Made by a program: the position numbers and the translations under genes. A stretch of DNA of 64,000 bases from Acidobacteriota bacterium (GTDB lineage: Bacteria; Acidobacteriota; Terriglobia; Acidiferrales; UBA7541), in the NCBI GenBank assembly GCA_013289955.1, contig JABCYZ010000024.1, positions 1-64,000 on the forward strand. Reading direction: 5' to 3'. Shown one piece after another: positions 45,401-57,000 of this stretch. The number at the start of each line of letters is the position of its first letter. Position 1 is the first letter of the stretch. The notes beneath the pieces were generated by a model, which ran no database searches, was not told where the DNA came from, and was given only the letters and a program-made list of their open reading frames with translations.

Positions 45401-45626
45401 GAACTATCACCGGGAACATGCGGATTTTCCGCATCAGACCACGGCGGACCAGTGGTTTACAGAATCGCAGTTTGAGAGTTACCGGCGGCTCGGGCAACAC
45501 GTCGTGGAGCATCTCCTCGACGGACTATCTTTCGAAGAGCGGCACAAACAAGCCGCACATACGACGGGTCACAGCACGAAACAGATCTTCGACATGCTCC
45601 GAGATTACGCAGGACAGGTAGAGTAG
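42462..45626 (+). CDS. Patatin-like phospholipase with about nine membrane helices
   Basis: The 1054-residue protein splits a patatin domain around a membrane block. The N-terminal part has the oxyanion motif FSGGGIRSATFNLGVLQ and the nucleophile S126 in TVSGGGYIGGW. About nine hydrophobic segments follow (roughly residues 220-640, for example TQTILILFLAFLLLVPYLAV and APLVVVIFLLVVTLQLGLMGML). The C-terminal part supplies the dyad aspartate D859 in LSDGGHFENLGLYELVKRRCKYIVVCDADADG. Serine-Asp patatins are acyl hydrolases acting on phospholipids. The membrane insertion suggests an inner-membrane enzyme. Similar large proteins are found in soil bacteria with unknown roles. ATG 42462 lies after an AAAGGA-type ribosome site. 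Confidence 0.88.
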   Translation: MDERETKDSQVDCSNQAETAPVNFVSVLWEELHEIRKLRGRREWNKKDLFTAHPAEVKEHRAEEEAGKLPKQPDDDHVFKTAHREELVGLAFSGGGIRSATFNLGVLQGFAKHGLLPMFDYLSTVSGGGYIGGWLESWIYRARTIEGDSEDAKKARDEAEKVARCATPSPIDSSPIRRVQECLKPDRSNKIEHGEPQAIRFLREYSNYLTPRMGFLGADAWTAVAIYLRNLILTQTILILFLAFLLLVPYLAVYLTQRLEYLACAGLRYSAVIAAGALAFLAFFGVAGNMQHLTGKDQTGEFPPSARQGWVLIYVAAPLFLAAWCISAWVSYQYFASRSDALDDWLRWAAVGAIGFWVVWLPVAFWGIQRPSENKELWNATRTRFISSLCSIPSGAVGGLLLWVLADKVLKVWATLNGRIWHVVSFGAPLVVVIFLLVVTLQLGLMGMLTPDPRREWWGRLGGLMLLISILWPALFSLAIYSPLGVMWSKRLLTYGSAVWVLNTLTGVLGGKNSKTGSLESPTWKDTALSVTPYVFILGLAAGLATLLEIALGKINCPEALAAFLKGSEMPQKVTGWIISLNWSGVRDGAAYAQGLATPVPAAGPASHPAFVAAHWNNLYEILNINLVAYAAIVAVACLLLAWRVDLNDFSMNLFYRNRLVRCYLGASHRSRKPNPFSGFDPDDDLLVSALQDRHGYGGPFPIVNAALNLVTGQNLAWQERKAESFVFTPLRCGFDTWLERLDLEAEAKDMVGGDIEKYGYRPAACCLHPNRFYKPGGYRLGAAISISGAAASPNMGYHSSPSLAFLMTFFNVRLGYWAGNPRHKSAWQNAGPHIGLFRLIAELFGQSDDEARYVYLSDGGHFENLGLYELVKRRCKYIVVCDADADGDYTFGDLGGAIRKCREDIGVEITLTTDSLQPGKAASGGDDEDAKAASADERFSEAHWAIGKVHYRLVDPGAEDGILVYLKTSLTGDEPADVLNYHREHADFPHQTTADQWFTESQFESYRRLGQHVVEHLLDGLSFEERHKQAAHTTGHSTKQIFDMLRDYAGQVE

Positions 45627-45868
45627 ACAGCCCGAGCACATTCTATTGGCATTCCCAATCTTCACAGCTCTACGGAAATTCCAGGTCCTTCAGGCAGCCG
45701 GGAATATCCCAAAGGCGATAAGCTGGAGGCGGCCGATGTCCGATCAAGAAACCCAGGTTCGAGGAGATTGCCATTGATCTCCTCCAACCCCGTTTCTGGC
45801 CAGTGACCGCCACTTTTCCGAGAACTGACCAGGCACTAACAAGCTTTGTGTGCCCTGTTTCTCGATAA

Positions 45869-46719
45869 CTACTTCAACTGGGCATACTCCGCTTTCGCCC
45901 TCGTCAGCAGAGGAGCGTCGGCATCGGCGTTTTTGCGGATCGCGAAAAAATCCTGGTAAGCAGCCTTCGCCTTGACGGTCGCGGAGGTTGTTGGTGCACG
46001 ATCAAACCACAAATTTCTCCAGCGCTGGCACCCTCGAAGGGAATCCGTCCGGTGGCCATCTCGTATAGCACTGCTCCGAATGAGAAGAGGTCGCTGCGTG
46101 CGTCGAGCTCCTTTGCGCCCACTTGCTCAGGCGACATATACGCCACTGTGCCAAGCATCGTTCCCGGGCTGGTCATATAAATGGCATCGTGTTCGGCCAG
46201 TGTCGTTTCTCCGCTCACCGGCACGGCCTTCGATGCCACCTTAGCCAAACCAAAATCGAGAATCTCCGCGTGACCGCGTTCCGTCACGAAAATGTTCGCG
46301 GGTTTAATGTCACGATGAACGATGCCTTTCGAGTGCGCCGCATCCAGCCCGTCAGCAATCTCGCTGCCCAGCGATAACAGTGTCTCCGTGTCCAGGGGAT
46401 GGCCGCCAATGCGGTGCTTCAAAGTCGTGCCAACCATATATTCCATCGCAATGAATGCGCGCCCGCTCTCTTCACCAATGTCGTGGATCGTACATATGTT
46501 CGGATGGTTCAGCGCCGACGCGGCTTTCGCTTCCCGGCGAAATCGTTCGAGCGCTTGCCGGTCATGTGCCAACTCTTCCGGCAGGAATTTCAGAGCGACG
46601 AAGCGGTCCAATCTTGTGTCTTCGGCTTTGTAGACGACTCCCATGCCCCCGCCACCGATCTTCTCAGTGATTCGGTAGTGCGATATGGTCTGACCGATGA
46701 GCGTGTCGCTGTCCGCCAT
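45869..46719 (-). pseudogene. Ser/Thr kinase pseudogene with internal deletion (kinase start joined to TPR tail)
   Basis: From the ATG at 46719 the frame has the G-loop GGGGMGVVY, VALK, HRDIKPANIF, DFGLAK and the SPEQ motif, then continues to PFEGASAGEICGLIVHQQP. Past about plus position 45990 the reading frame becomes PRPSRRR-type text and stops at 45904. In the shifted frame the same DNA reads TVKAKAAYQDFFAIRKNADADAPLLTRAKAEYAQLK and stops at 45869, which is the usual C-terminal end of acidobacterial kinase-TPR proteins. Several hundred codons between kinase and tail are missing. The gene is a deletion derivative and the kinase lacks the rest of its C-lobe. Confidence 0.8.
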
Positions 46720-47005
46720 GTGCCGTCATGTTAAGTTGCGATAGAAGGGCAAGTCAACGAACACGAGCGGCTTGTGGTCAAGTCCAGACGCGCACTCGAT
46801 TAACTAGATTTTCGCATCACGTACTGCTGTTCTTGACTTTGCTGGCCAACGCGTCAAAATAAGAGTCCCTTCTGAAATCGTTCCCTTGGCAGCCGACTAC
46901 CCCCTTCAGTCCATAGCCAGGCAGCCTGAAAACCAAAGCTCGAGCTATCAAAATAAGGGCAAAGCGGATGCGTATAATGCGCAAACCGTACATGTGATTT
47001 TTCAA

Positions 47006-50161
<3,156 letters not shown>

Positions 50162-50486
50162 ACAGAATCGTCAAGGTTTCTCGAGGGAGGAATCGGCCCC
50201 ATTGCGACGGCAATAGCAACTACCTACCAAGATCGAAGACGGCCTACGGGTCGAAATGCTGGAGGCAACCGAGCCAGAAGTCCCGCTCGAGGGAATGTGG
50301 TGCCACGGAAAACTGCTTGCGCTCCGATCTCCCCGAACTCCGTTTCTGGCCAATTCCGAGACTGCCAGCAATCCGCCAGAAAGCTACCGATCCATAAACC
50401 ATTCCGAAGGTCCTAGGGTTACAAGTTGGCTAAACAATAAGAATGCTTGGTTCTTTTATCCTCATCCTCCTGTGCAGAATGAACGT
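50162..50486. other. Intergenic region, nothing assigned
   Basis: A frame from 50256 could extend the next gene, but it is low-complexity (PESYRSINHSEGPRV). No promoter or operator was identified. Confidence 0.3.
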
Positions 50487-51338
50487 ATGGTGGATTCTTC
50501 GGCGCAGAATGGCAGTCATTTACCCGCGTTTCTGATCCTCGCGGCGATTATTTCGATCATTGCTTATGCGATCGCGCGCAGAATATACGTGTTCTTCAAG
50601 ATAAGAAACACGCCGCTGACGCGGGCCGATACCTTTCATGAGCACGATTCGCAAAGCCAGCCAACTGACACTGTTCGACCGCGTCTCACGTCCGTCGGAC
50701 ACATAGCGGTGATCATCGCTGTCCTGATGGGGACTCTCCTAGTGGGCCTCACTTACGCCATCCTTCACATGTTCGCTGTACATGACCGGCTCGCCAAAGC
50801 AGGTCAGACAATCACAGCAAACGTTTTGAGCACGTCGAAGCTCCACGGATACCTGGTCCAATACGAATTTCGAGTCGAGGGGAAGACTTACCACGGCGAC
50901 TCAAATCTTCCAACGCTCGGTGCTCTGGCGAACGCTCGCAAGTCCAAAGGGCTAGAAGTCCTTTACTTGCCTTCAGACCCGACAATAAACAGGGCGGCTG
51001 AAGAGAAAACCCTACCCAACCTCATAGGTCTGCTACCCCTGTCCTTTCTGGCTTTGATTGTTGTTATACCGTTAGGCCAGCTGCGAGGCGATTACCTACT
51101 CGCCACGACTGGCCGGCGCACAACAGGTATCGTGGTCGGGATCCTGCCTGGAACGAAATTGTCCTCGTCAGTTTATTATGATTTTCTGAACGACCGAAGT
51201 GACGTCACTCGGGGTAAGTCATGGCTTCCCGTTCCCTATTCCTTGAAGGTTCTCTCAGGCTCCTCTGTCCAGGTTCTTTACCTGCCCAACCACCCGGAAC
51301 GAAATGCCCTGAAACAATCGATCTGTTGGCGGTCCTGA
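50487..51338 (+). CDS. Membrane protein with two DUF3592-like halves
   Basis: From the ATG at 50487 the product has 283 residues. An N-terminal hydrophobic helix (LPAFLILAAIISIIAYAIA) and a second segment (VGHIAVIIAVLMGTLLVGLTYAIL) are followed by a DUF3592-like beta domain (TANVLSTSKLHGYLVQYEFRVEGKTYHGDSNLP and SKGLEVLYLPSDPTINR). Two more helices and a second copy of the same pattern end the protein (GIVVGILPGTKLSSSVYYDFLND, VQVLYLPNHPERN). The pattern 'VQYEF.v.Gk.Y.G' with 'V.YLP.dP' is typical of DUF3592 envelope proteins of unknown function. An upstream start at 50256 is rejected. Confidence 0.6.
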   Translation: MVDSSAQNGSHLPAFLILAAIISIIAYAIARRIYVFFKIRNTPLTRADTFHEHDSQSQPTDTVRPRLTSVGHIAVIIAVLMGTLLVGLTYAILHMFAVHDRLAKAGQTITANVLSTSKLHGYLVQYEFRVEGKTYHGDSNLPTLGALANARKSKGLEVLYLPSDPTINRAAEEKTLPNLIGLLPLSFLALIVVIPLGQLRGDYLLATTGRRTTGIVVGILPGTKLSSSVYYDFLNDRSDVTRGKSWLPVPYSLKVLSGSSVQVLYLPNHPERNALKQSICWRS

Positions 51339-51625
51339 ATGGCGATCCATTCCCATGAATGGAAGCACAGACCGAGAAACATTCGAGGTCGAAGAAAGCG
51401 TCTCCGGGCTCTTTCTTTTGGATCATCGACCGCTCAGTCCCGCACGACATTTGATGCGCTCCACGGGACTCATCATCTTTCGGCGTGGTCGGTCATTCGG
51501 ATTCCGGGGTGAATGTAACGGCTGCGTTCCGCCCCGACACCCCCGATGCCCCAAAAAGGTTTTCGGATGTTGGAACGTCCGGCTTTGGCGCGTCGTTGTG
51601 CTACGATTCCCGCCGGGAGGCATTC
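51339..51625. other. Intergenic region, nothing assigned
   Basis: The stretch overlaps frames with arginine-rich random text. The cupin promoter should lie here, but I cannot place it. Confidence 0.3.
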
Positions 51626-51991
51626 ATGAAGATGTTTCTTCTTGGCGCGCTTTTCGCGTCATCGATTTGTTTCGCCGTTCATTCCCAGCAATCGACGCAA
51701 ACGCAGCGAATTCCGCTATTCGAAAATGACGACGTGAGGGTGTGGAAGTCCGTCATTTTTCCAGACGCACCTCTCGCCATGCACCGGCATGAACATCCAC
51801 GCGTAATCGTAGCGATGATGGGTGGGACCATGAAGATCGTCGAACAGAACGGCCCCGCTGAGTCCCACGTCTGGGAAAGCGGCAAAGCTTACTGGCTGCC
51901 CGCAAACCCACCCAACACAATGCATGCTGATGTCAACGCTGGCGATAAACCGATTGAGGTTGTTGTGGTCGAGTTGAAAAAAGAAAACTAG
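51626..51991 (+). CDS. Exported small cupin protein
   Basis: From the ATG at 51626 (GGGAGG before it) the product has 121 residues: signal peptide MKMFLLGALFASSICFAVHSQ, then a single cupin barrel (RVWKSVIFPDAPLAMHRHEHPRVIVAMMGGTMKIVEQNG and HVWESGKAYWLPANPPNTMHADVN). The metal-type histidines are in MHRHEHPR and the second motif carries PxxxxHxxxN-like residues. Single-domain exported cupins bind small molecules or metal; the substrate is unknown. Longer upstream frames are not signal-like. It is isolated. Confidence 0.8.
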   Translation: MKMFLLGALFASSICFAVHSQQSTQTQRIPLFENDDVRVWKSVIFPDAPLAMHRHEHPRVIVAMMGGTMKIVEQNGPAESHVWESGKAYWLPANPPNTMHADVNAGDKPIEVVVVELKKEN

Positions 51992-52133
51992 TCCGGAACT
52001 CTGGAAATACTCGATGCCGATGCAGTCTTCGGGATGGTGTATTCCTCGCGGTGGAACAGTGCGCGATGGGTTCCAAGGAGGATGTCTGACATGCCGCGGT
52101 TCTACACAAAAACCTCCGGACCAGTGCCAATGC

Positions 52134-52505
52134 TCACTCTATTCGAATTTGCTTCGGGTCGTCAGCGATGATCTCTGGCAACCCGTCGTAAGCAGTGATT
52201 TTGCCTGTGACGCAAATCTTCTTTTCCTTGTAGTCTGTCTCAGGATTCTTGAACTTGCCCCGATTGCTACCCCAAATCACAATCGTAAAGACCTGGTTAG
52301 GATATGGCTTGTCAAGGTTAAGAAAGGTTGGCTGGCCTTTTGCTGAATCTGCATATCGAGCGCTGACCACCTCGCCGCAAACAGTCACATTTTCTCCGAA
52401 GTGTTCTTTCGCCTCGGCAGAAGAAAGGTGTTTCTGCCCAAGCGAGACCACTGACAGCGAACTTAGAAGCGCAACCGCCAGACCGAACTTCAAAATTGCA
52501 CGCAT
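52134..52505 (-). CDS. Exported OB-fold (nucleic-acid-binding-like) protein
   Basis: The 123-residue protein has a signal peptide (ILKFGLAVALLSSLSVVSLG) and then the short OB-fold pattern seen in exported tRNA_anti-like proteins: HFGENVTVCGEVVSARYADSAKGQPTFLNLDKPYPNQVFTIVIWGS, followed by KKICVTGKITAYDGLPEIIADDPKQIRIE. The VTVCGEVVxAR strand, the 'PTFLNLDKPYPNQ' loop and the 'VTGKI..Y.G.PEII..DP.QI' end define the family. Function in the envelope is unknown; related proteins are found with nucleases, or bind ligands. No neighbour gives context. Confidence 0.75.
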   Translation of the reverse strand: MRAILKFGLAVALLSSLSVVSLGQKHLSSAEAKEHFGENVTVCGEVVSARYADSAKGQPTFLNLDKPYPNQVFTIVIWGSNRGKFKNPETDYKEKKICVTGKITAYDGLPEIIADDPKQIRIE

Positions 52506-52621
52506 AAGTTCTCCCGCATAAGTTTGGATTTTCGGAGCTTCACAGCGCTCTTAACCAGGGGGCCAAGTATGAGTATTGTCCGGTGCCGAGGCTGAGACAA
52601 GCGGGGTTGCAGAATCAATAA

Positions 52622-52849
52622 CTAACGGCATACCGAGCGCCTGATGGTCGCTACTTCTAAGCCAAAACGGGTTCGATAATCAACGCGGCAAGCACGAGCG
52701 CCCCCGAGCACGCAGATCCATATCCCTGGTAAAAGAGATGAACGAGTCGGGTATACGACGGGAGATGTGCGGCTCTGAATGCACAAGACCTCCTTAGCGA
52801 CCGGAAATTTCTTTGAAAGAAAGGGCGTCCCACTGCGGGTGTCATCCAT
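52622..52849 (-). CDS. Possible 75-aa protein or damaged gene
   Basis: An ATG at 52849 starts MDDTRSGTPFLSKKFPVAKEVL, a protein-like start, but the rest is cysteine- and arginine-rich. In another frame the same stretch reads LVHLFYQGYGSACSGALVLAALIIEPVLA, a typical membrane helix ending at a stop. This suggests a frameshift in a small membrane protein gene. A -10-like ATATAAAC block lies about 60 bases upstream. Confidence 0.25.
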   Translation of the reverse strand: MDDTRSGTPFLSKKFPVAKEVLCIQSRTSPVVYPTRSSLLPGIWICVLGGARACRVDYRTRFGLEVATIRRSVCR

Positions 52850-52893
52850 CCTGGCTTTCCCCTAGAGACAGGCAAGAGATGAGGGACGCCCTT
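52821..52893. repeat. Inverted repeat with 11-bp arms
   Basis: AAGGGCGTCCC (52821-52831) and GGGACGCCCTT (52883-52893) are perfect reverse complements around a 51-base spacer. The element lies over the start of the doubtful 75-aa frame. It could be a small hairpin-forming repeat or the trace of a mobile element; no transposase is near. Confidence 0.45.
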
Positions 52894-53251
52894 CAAGGAG
52901 CCCTGTTTATATGTGCTGGTAGTTGATATGTCAAGAAAATAAATATGCGTGAGTATTCTTACGTACTATTCTTGTGGTGCTATCATTTTCGAAACCGCGC
53001 CATTGTCGCTGTTGCCGTTCCGTCTGGCACCGGGCAGAGAGGTGCGTGCATCGAAAGCCACGCCCCTTTTTCCAGGTCAGAGTGCGATCAGGCGGGCTAT
53101 CCCCGGACGCTGCGCTTCAGTACTTATGTTCCTTAATGCACAACAAAGTGCTGCTTGAAGAGTGATTAGTTTGGAAGACAGGCACAAGCCAACCCGGGAA
53201 TAGAAGGGATATGGGGAGATTCCAGTCATTTCAAGTACTCGCCGTACAGCG
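52850..53251. other. Intergenic region, nothing assigned
   Basis: Apart from the right arm of the inverted repeat, the frames of 60-70 codons at 52945-53165 overlap each other in three frames and show no domain pattern. Confidence 0.35.
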
Positions 53252-53638
53252 CTAACGGCTCCTGGCTTTCTCTGTCAGGGCGTAGAATCCATTCCTGCAC
53301 GCGTCTAGCATCCCTGTGCGTACCAGGTCGTCGATGGCATCCAGGACCTTTATTTTTTCCCTGGTACCGTTACCAGCGGCCCCGAAAAGCACATGCAACT
53401 CCAGGCGGTCCTCGCCCATCGTTCCGAACAGTTCCATTACACGAGAGGAAACTGACCTCGTCTTTGTTCGCTCGCTTCTTTTCTCTTCCAAATCATCAGC
53501 CGCCAGCATTTTGCGGTCGAGATGTGGTTCTGAACGAGTGACCCCGGAATGGAACACGCAAGGGTTGCCGGCCGCGACCTCACAACTGGGGCATCGGACG
53601 GTGAGTAACAGTGCTGGCGTCACATTTTTCATTCTCAT
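53252..53638 (-). CDS. Small zinc-finger-like protein with C-terminal helical domain
   Basis: From the ATG at 53638 the product has about 128 residues. The N-terminal CPSCEVAAGNPCVFHSGV..SEPHLDRK segment has the spacing of a degenerate zinc-finger pattern found in many acidobacterial small proteins (CPTC..G..C...G...PH.dR). A charged linker and a helical C-terminal end (EKIKVLDAIDDLVRTGMLDACRNGFYALTEKARSR) that looks like a small winged-helix segment follow. A DNA- or RNA-binding role is possible. It is divergent from another zinc-ribbon protein at 53835. Confidence 0.5.
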   Translation of the reverse strand: MRMKNVTPALLLTVRCPSCEVAAGNPCVFHSGVTRSEPHLDRKMLAADDLEEKRSERTKTRSVSSRVMELFGTMGEDRLELHVLFGAAGNGTREKIKVLDAIDDLVRTGMLDACRNGFYALTEKARSR

Positions 53639-53834
53639 TCCTACAGGATACGGCCCGACACCCCCAGGAACTGACCAAATTGGTACATCGGCCCCACATC
53701 GTCCGGCCCACCCCGATCCAGACCATCGGGCTTCAGCCCAAAAAAAATCCACATGCTGTTGTGTAAGCAATTCTACGGTATTGACGCTGGGAGCTACGAA
53801 GCGTATCTACGGGATGGCGTGGGGGAGGCCAAAT

Positions 53835-54071
53835 ATGGATAGCCATTTCATCTGTAGCAATCCTGGATGTCGCTTTATTCTCGACCGTCGTGTCAACGGC
53901 GCATCACTGGATGGCGTGCGAAAAATCGTAAACCAATGCCCAGAGTGCGGGAGTGACTGGGTGTCGGCATGCCCGTTCTGCGAGCGCACCTTAACAGTTG
54001 AATTTATCAAAGGTCTGCCTCATTCGAGATGCTGCGGACGGAAATTACGCGCGGAAGTGCTAGCGGCGTGA
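53835..54071 (+). CDS. 78-aa zinc-ribbon protein
   Basis: The ATG at 53835, preceded by GGGGGAGG, opens a 78-residue protein with four cysteine pairs: CSNPGC, CPECG, CPFC and CC (in RCCGRKL). The pattern fits a double zinc-ribbon. Longer frames upstream are not supported. It is 16 bases from the stop of the large helicase gene (convergent). Zinc ribbons of this size are often RNA- or DNA-binding adaptors. Its role is unknown. Confidence 0.6.
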   Translation: MDSHFICSNPGCRFILDRRVNGASLDGVRKIVNQCPECGSDWVSACPFCERTLTVEFIKGLPHSRCCGRKLRAEVLAA

Positions 54072-54087
54072 ACTGCGTCGGTTTTGG

Positions 54088-57000
54088 CTAGGTTGCCGCC
54101 GCGGACACTCGGGAAGACGAACGAGCGCCTGCTCCATTCGCTTTTGACCAATTCCTGCGAAGCTCTTCGGCGCGGCGGATCACGCGGCCGACGACATCCT
54201 CTGAAAGCGGGTCCGTGTCTGTGGAGTTGCCCACCGGCGGAATTTCCAGCGCCGCCAGTTTTTCGAAAACAGGCTTGATGGCGCGAGCAGGGTTGCGGAA
54301 AAACTCCGAGCTCCGAAGACGGGTGAAGATCCAACCCATGCGTTCAAGCACGGCCTGCCTGTCCATGTCTTCGAGAATCTTTTCAAGGGGCTGATAGCGG
54401 TCGCCGTCGCACTCGATCGCCAGGCGTTTGCCATTGCCCTCGACGACCAAATCGATTCGGAACGTTCCAATCTTCCAGTGCGGGGTGACCCGATATCCTG
54501 CCGCCGCGAGACGCTTCATGACTTCCCGTTCGAAGTTTGACTGCGTGCGCTTTTCCTTTTCTTCGAGGGCGCGCATCAGCCGGGCGGGATCCTGGGCATG
54601 CTCGATCAGCTGGCGGCGCAGGTCGTCCGCTTTCAGGTCGTCGTGCGGACTGAGCGAATGCACGATCCACATCTGGTCGCGGGCGCGACTGGCGGCGACA
54701 TTAAAACGCTGTTTGAAGAGTTCCTGATCTCGAAGGGAGAGAGAACCCCGCTCGGCGGTGTCCACCAGGGAGACGAATACCACGTCGCGCTCGTCCCCCT
54801 GGAATTGCGAGGCGTTACCACAGAGTACGCGATGGAGTTCGTAGCGGTCGGGCGATACGTGCGCGCGGACCAGGCTGTCAATTTCGATGGCTTGCTCGTC
54901 GCCAACCAGAGAAACCACTCCGAAACTGAGCGGCTGGCCGGCGTCATTCTTTTTGTATTGGGGTTGCTCCATGGCGGCCGCAAGGAGCGAGGCGACAGCC
55001 AGGGCTTCCTGGCGATTCACCTTGCCGTCGCGTGTGGACCCGGAGACGTGATGCGCGATGGTATGTGGCCGCAGCTGGACGCGGCTCGGGTCGCGAAGGG
55101 GCTTGATGCGGCCATTGTAGGAGATCATGTTGCTGAACTGAATGATCTCCGGAACGCAGCGGAAATGTTCGACAAGACAGGTCGTGCCGCCGAACGACTG
55201 GCGTGCAAGGTCGTAGATGGAGATTTGCCCGTCGTAGAGATCGGAGTTGGGGATTCCCCGAAGGTACTGGAAGATGAGGCTCTGAATAGCCCCCAAGTCC
55301 TGGCCGACGGCCGACGGGCTGACTTGCTCGTGGTCCCCCACGACGAGCACCGTCTTGCCGAGGTACAGAGCGACCAACGCCATTACGTCGCTCTGGCTGG
55401 CTTCATCGATGATGACAATGTCGAAACGAGTGGTACGCGGATCGAAGTTTTCAACCACACGCGAAAGCGGCATGACCCAGACAGGAACGGCTCCGCGGCA
55501 CTCACTCATCTTTCTGGCAGCCTCGGCGCGCAGAAGGGAAACGCGGATTCCATGACCCTTGCCGATGCGACGGATGGTATCGAGCCAACCGACGAGGGCC
55601 TGGCGCTGCCGCGACGAGGTGCGATGCGCCTGCGAGGACCACGAGCGTTTGTCGATGAGCTCGACTGTCGCACGGCGAAGCTGTTCGCTGAGTTTTTCGC
55701 TCTTGGTCTGCAGGGCTTCGAGCGAAACGCTGGCGCGGCGATCAAGCTCATCATTCAGCTGGCGCCAGATCCAGGCGGAGGTTGCGTCGCGTGGCGGTTC
55801 GCCCCGGCCGTGCACGCCCGTGCGATTGCGAATCGCGCCTGCCCAGGCAGGAGCGGCGGTCTCAAGTCTCAGAAGCAGGGCGCGTCGCAGGTCGAGGTCC
55901 GCTTGTTTGCTTTTTAGTTCGAGCAAGTGCTCGTATGCGTCGCGGTAGCGATTGGAATCCTCGTCGTTGATTGCCGTCAAAAGCTGGTTGATGGCTCTGG
56001 ATGCTTTCGCTATGCGGGTAGCAAGTTTGAGCCGGCTTTTGAGATCGCGGAATTCTTCCTCTAGCTCGAGCAGCCTTAGCTTCTTAAAGCGGGAATCCAG
56101 GATGGGGAGCAGAGCATCCTTCACCGCGATGTGAATGCGTGCCAACTCGCCGTCGGAACCGACTACCGCAAGCTGCTCGGCGAGAAACTTGTCCCACCGG
56201 AAGCCAATGTCTTCGAGGCGCTGCTCGAGCGGAGACCAGATGCGCCCCTGCCATCCCAGGCAGTCCTCGATAGAATCACAGTATTGCATCAGCGTTTTCT
56301 CGATCTCCTTGCCCATTTCACTCGAACGAGGAGCACCGAGAGCTGCCACTTGCCGATCCCACCGCGTACCCAGATCTTCGCGAAGGCCTTCGAGCCTGAA
56401 GAATTGACGAAGGGCCTGAAAATGTTCGGGAAGGCGCGGCCGCGCGTTATTCACTTTCGTGTGCTCGAGGAACTGGCTCCAGGACTTGTGTGTGAACAAC
56501 ACGAAGGAACCCAGCTTTCCGCCATTCTCGAAATGCGCGACGATTTCGGCGGCGACACGCTCCTGTTCATTGACGGAATTGCCGGAAGCCTCCGGCCCAT
56601 ACCTGACAAACGCTTCCTGGGCATTTGCAGCCTCGCGATGAACCAGCCGCACGAAGCTGACGAGCTGGTCCCAGGGCTGCCGGTGCACGTCACCGTACTT
56701 GCCAGCGTATACGGCGGCAAGCTTCCACCTGTCTTCGCCGGAAAGAGGCTCAACGGCTTGAGCGAGCGCGGCCGCCAGCCCCCCAATTTCAGCGGGCGAG
56801 CTCTGCGCGGCCCCGGACTCCCACAAATCGGAGCGCAAATCGAGGTCCTCCATGCCGAGACGATTGCGCTCGCTGAGGCTGGCTTCAAAGTCCTCAGCGC
56901 GCGGAAGATCGTGAAGCTCGGGAAGATGACCGGAGAGTTCATTCTCATCTTCGCGCGAAATCGACACGCTCGTCCGATAAAGGTCCGCCAGCTCCCCCGG

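Noticed and set aside
52945..53165. Three overlapping 60-70 codon plus-strand frames
   Set aside because: All three frames are open by chance over the same stretch and none has a ribosome site or conserved pattern.
54598..55917. 439-codon plus-strand frame opposite the helicase
   Set aside because: Antisense to the helicase core with Walker B; sequence is domain-free and arises from the high-GC codon pattern.
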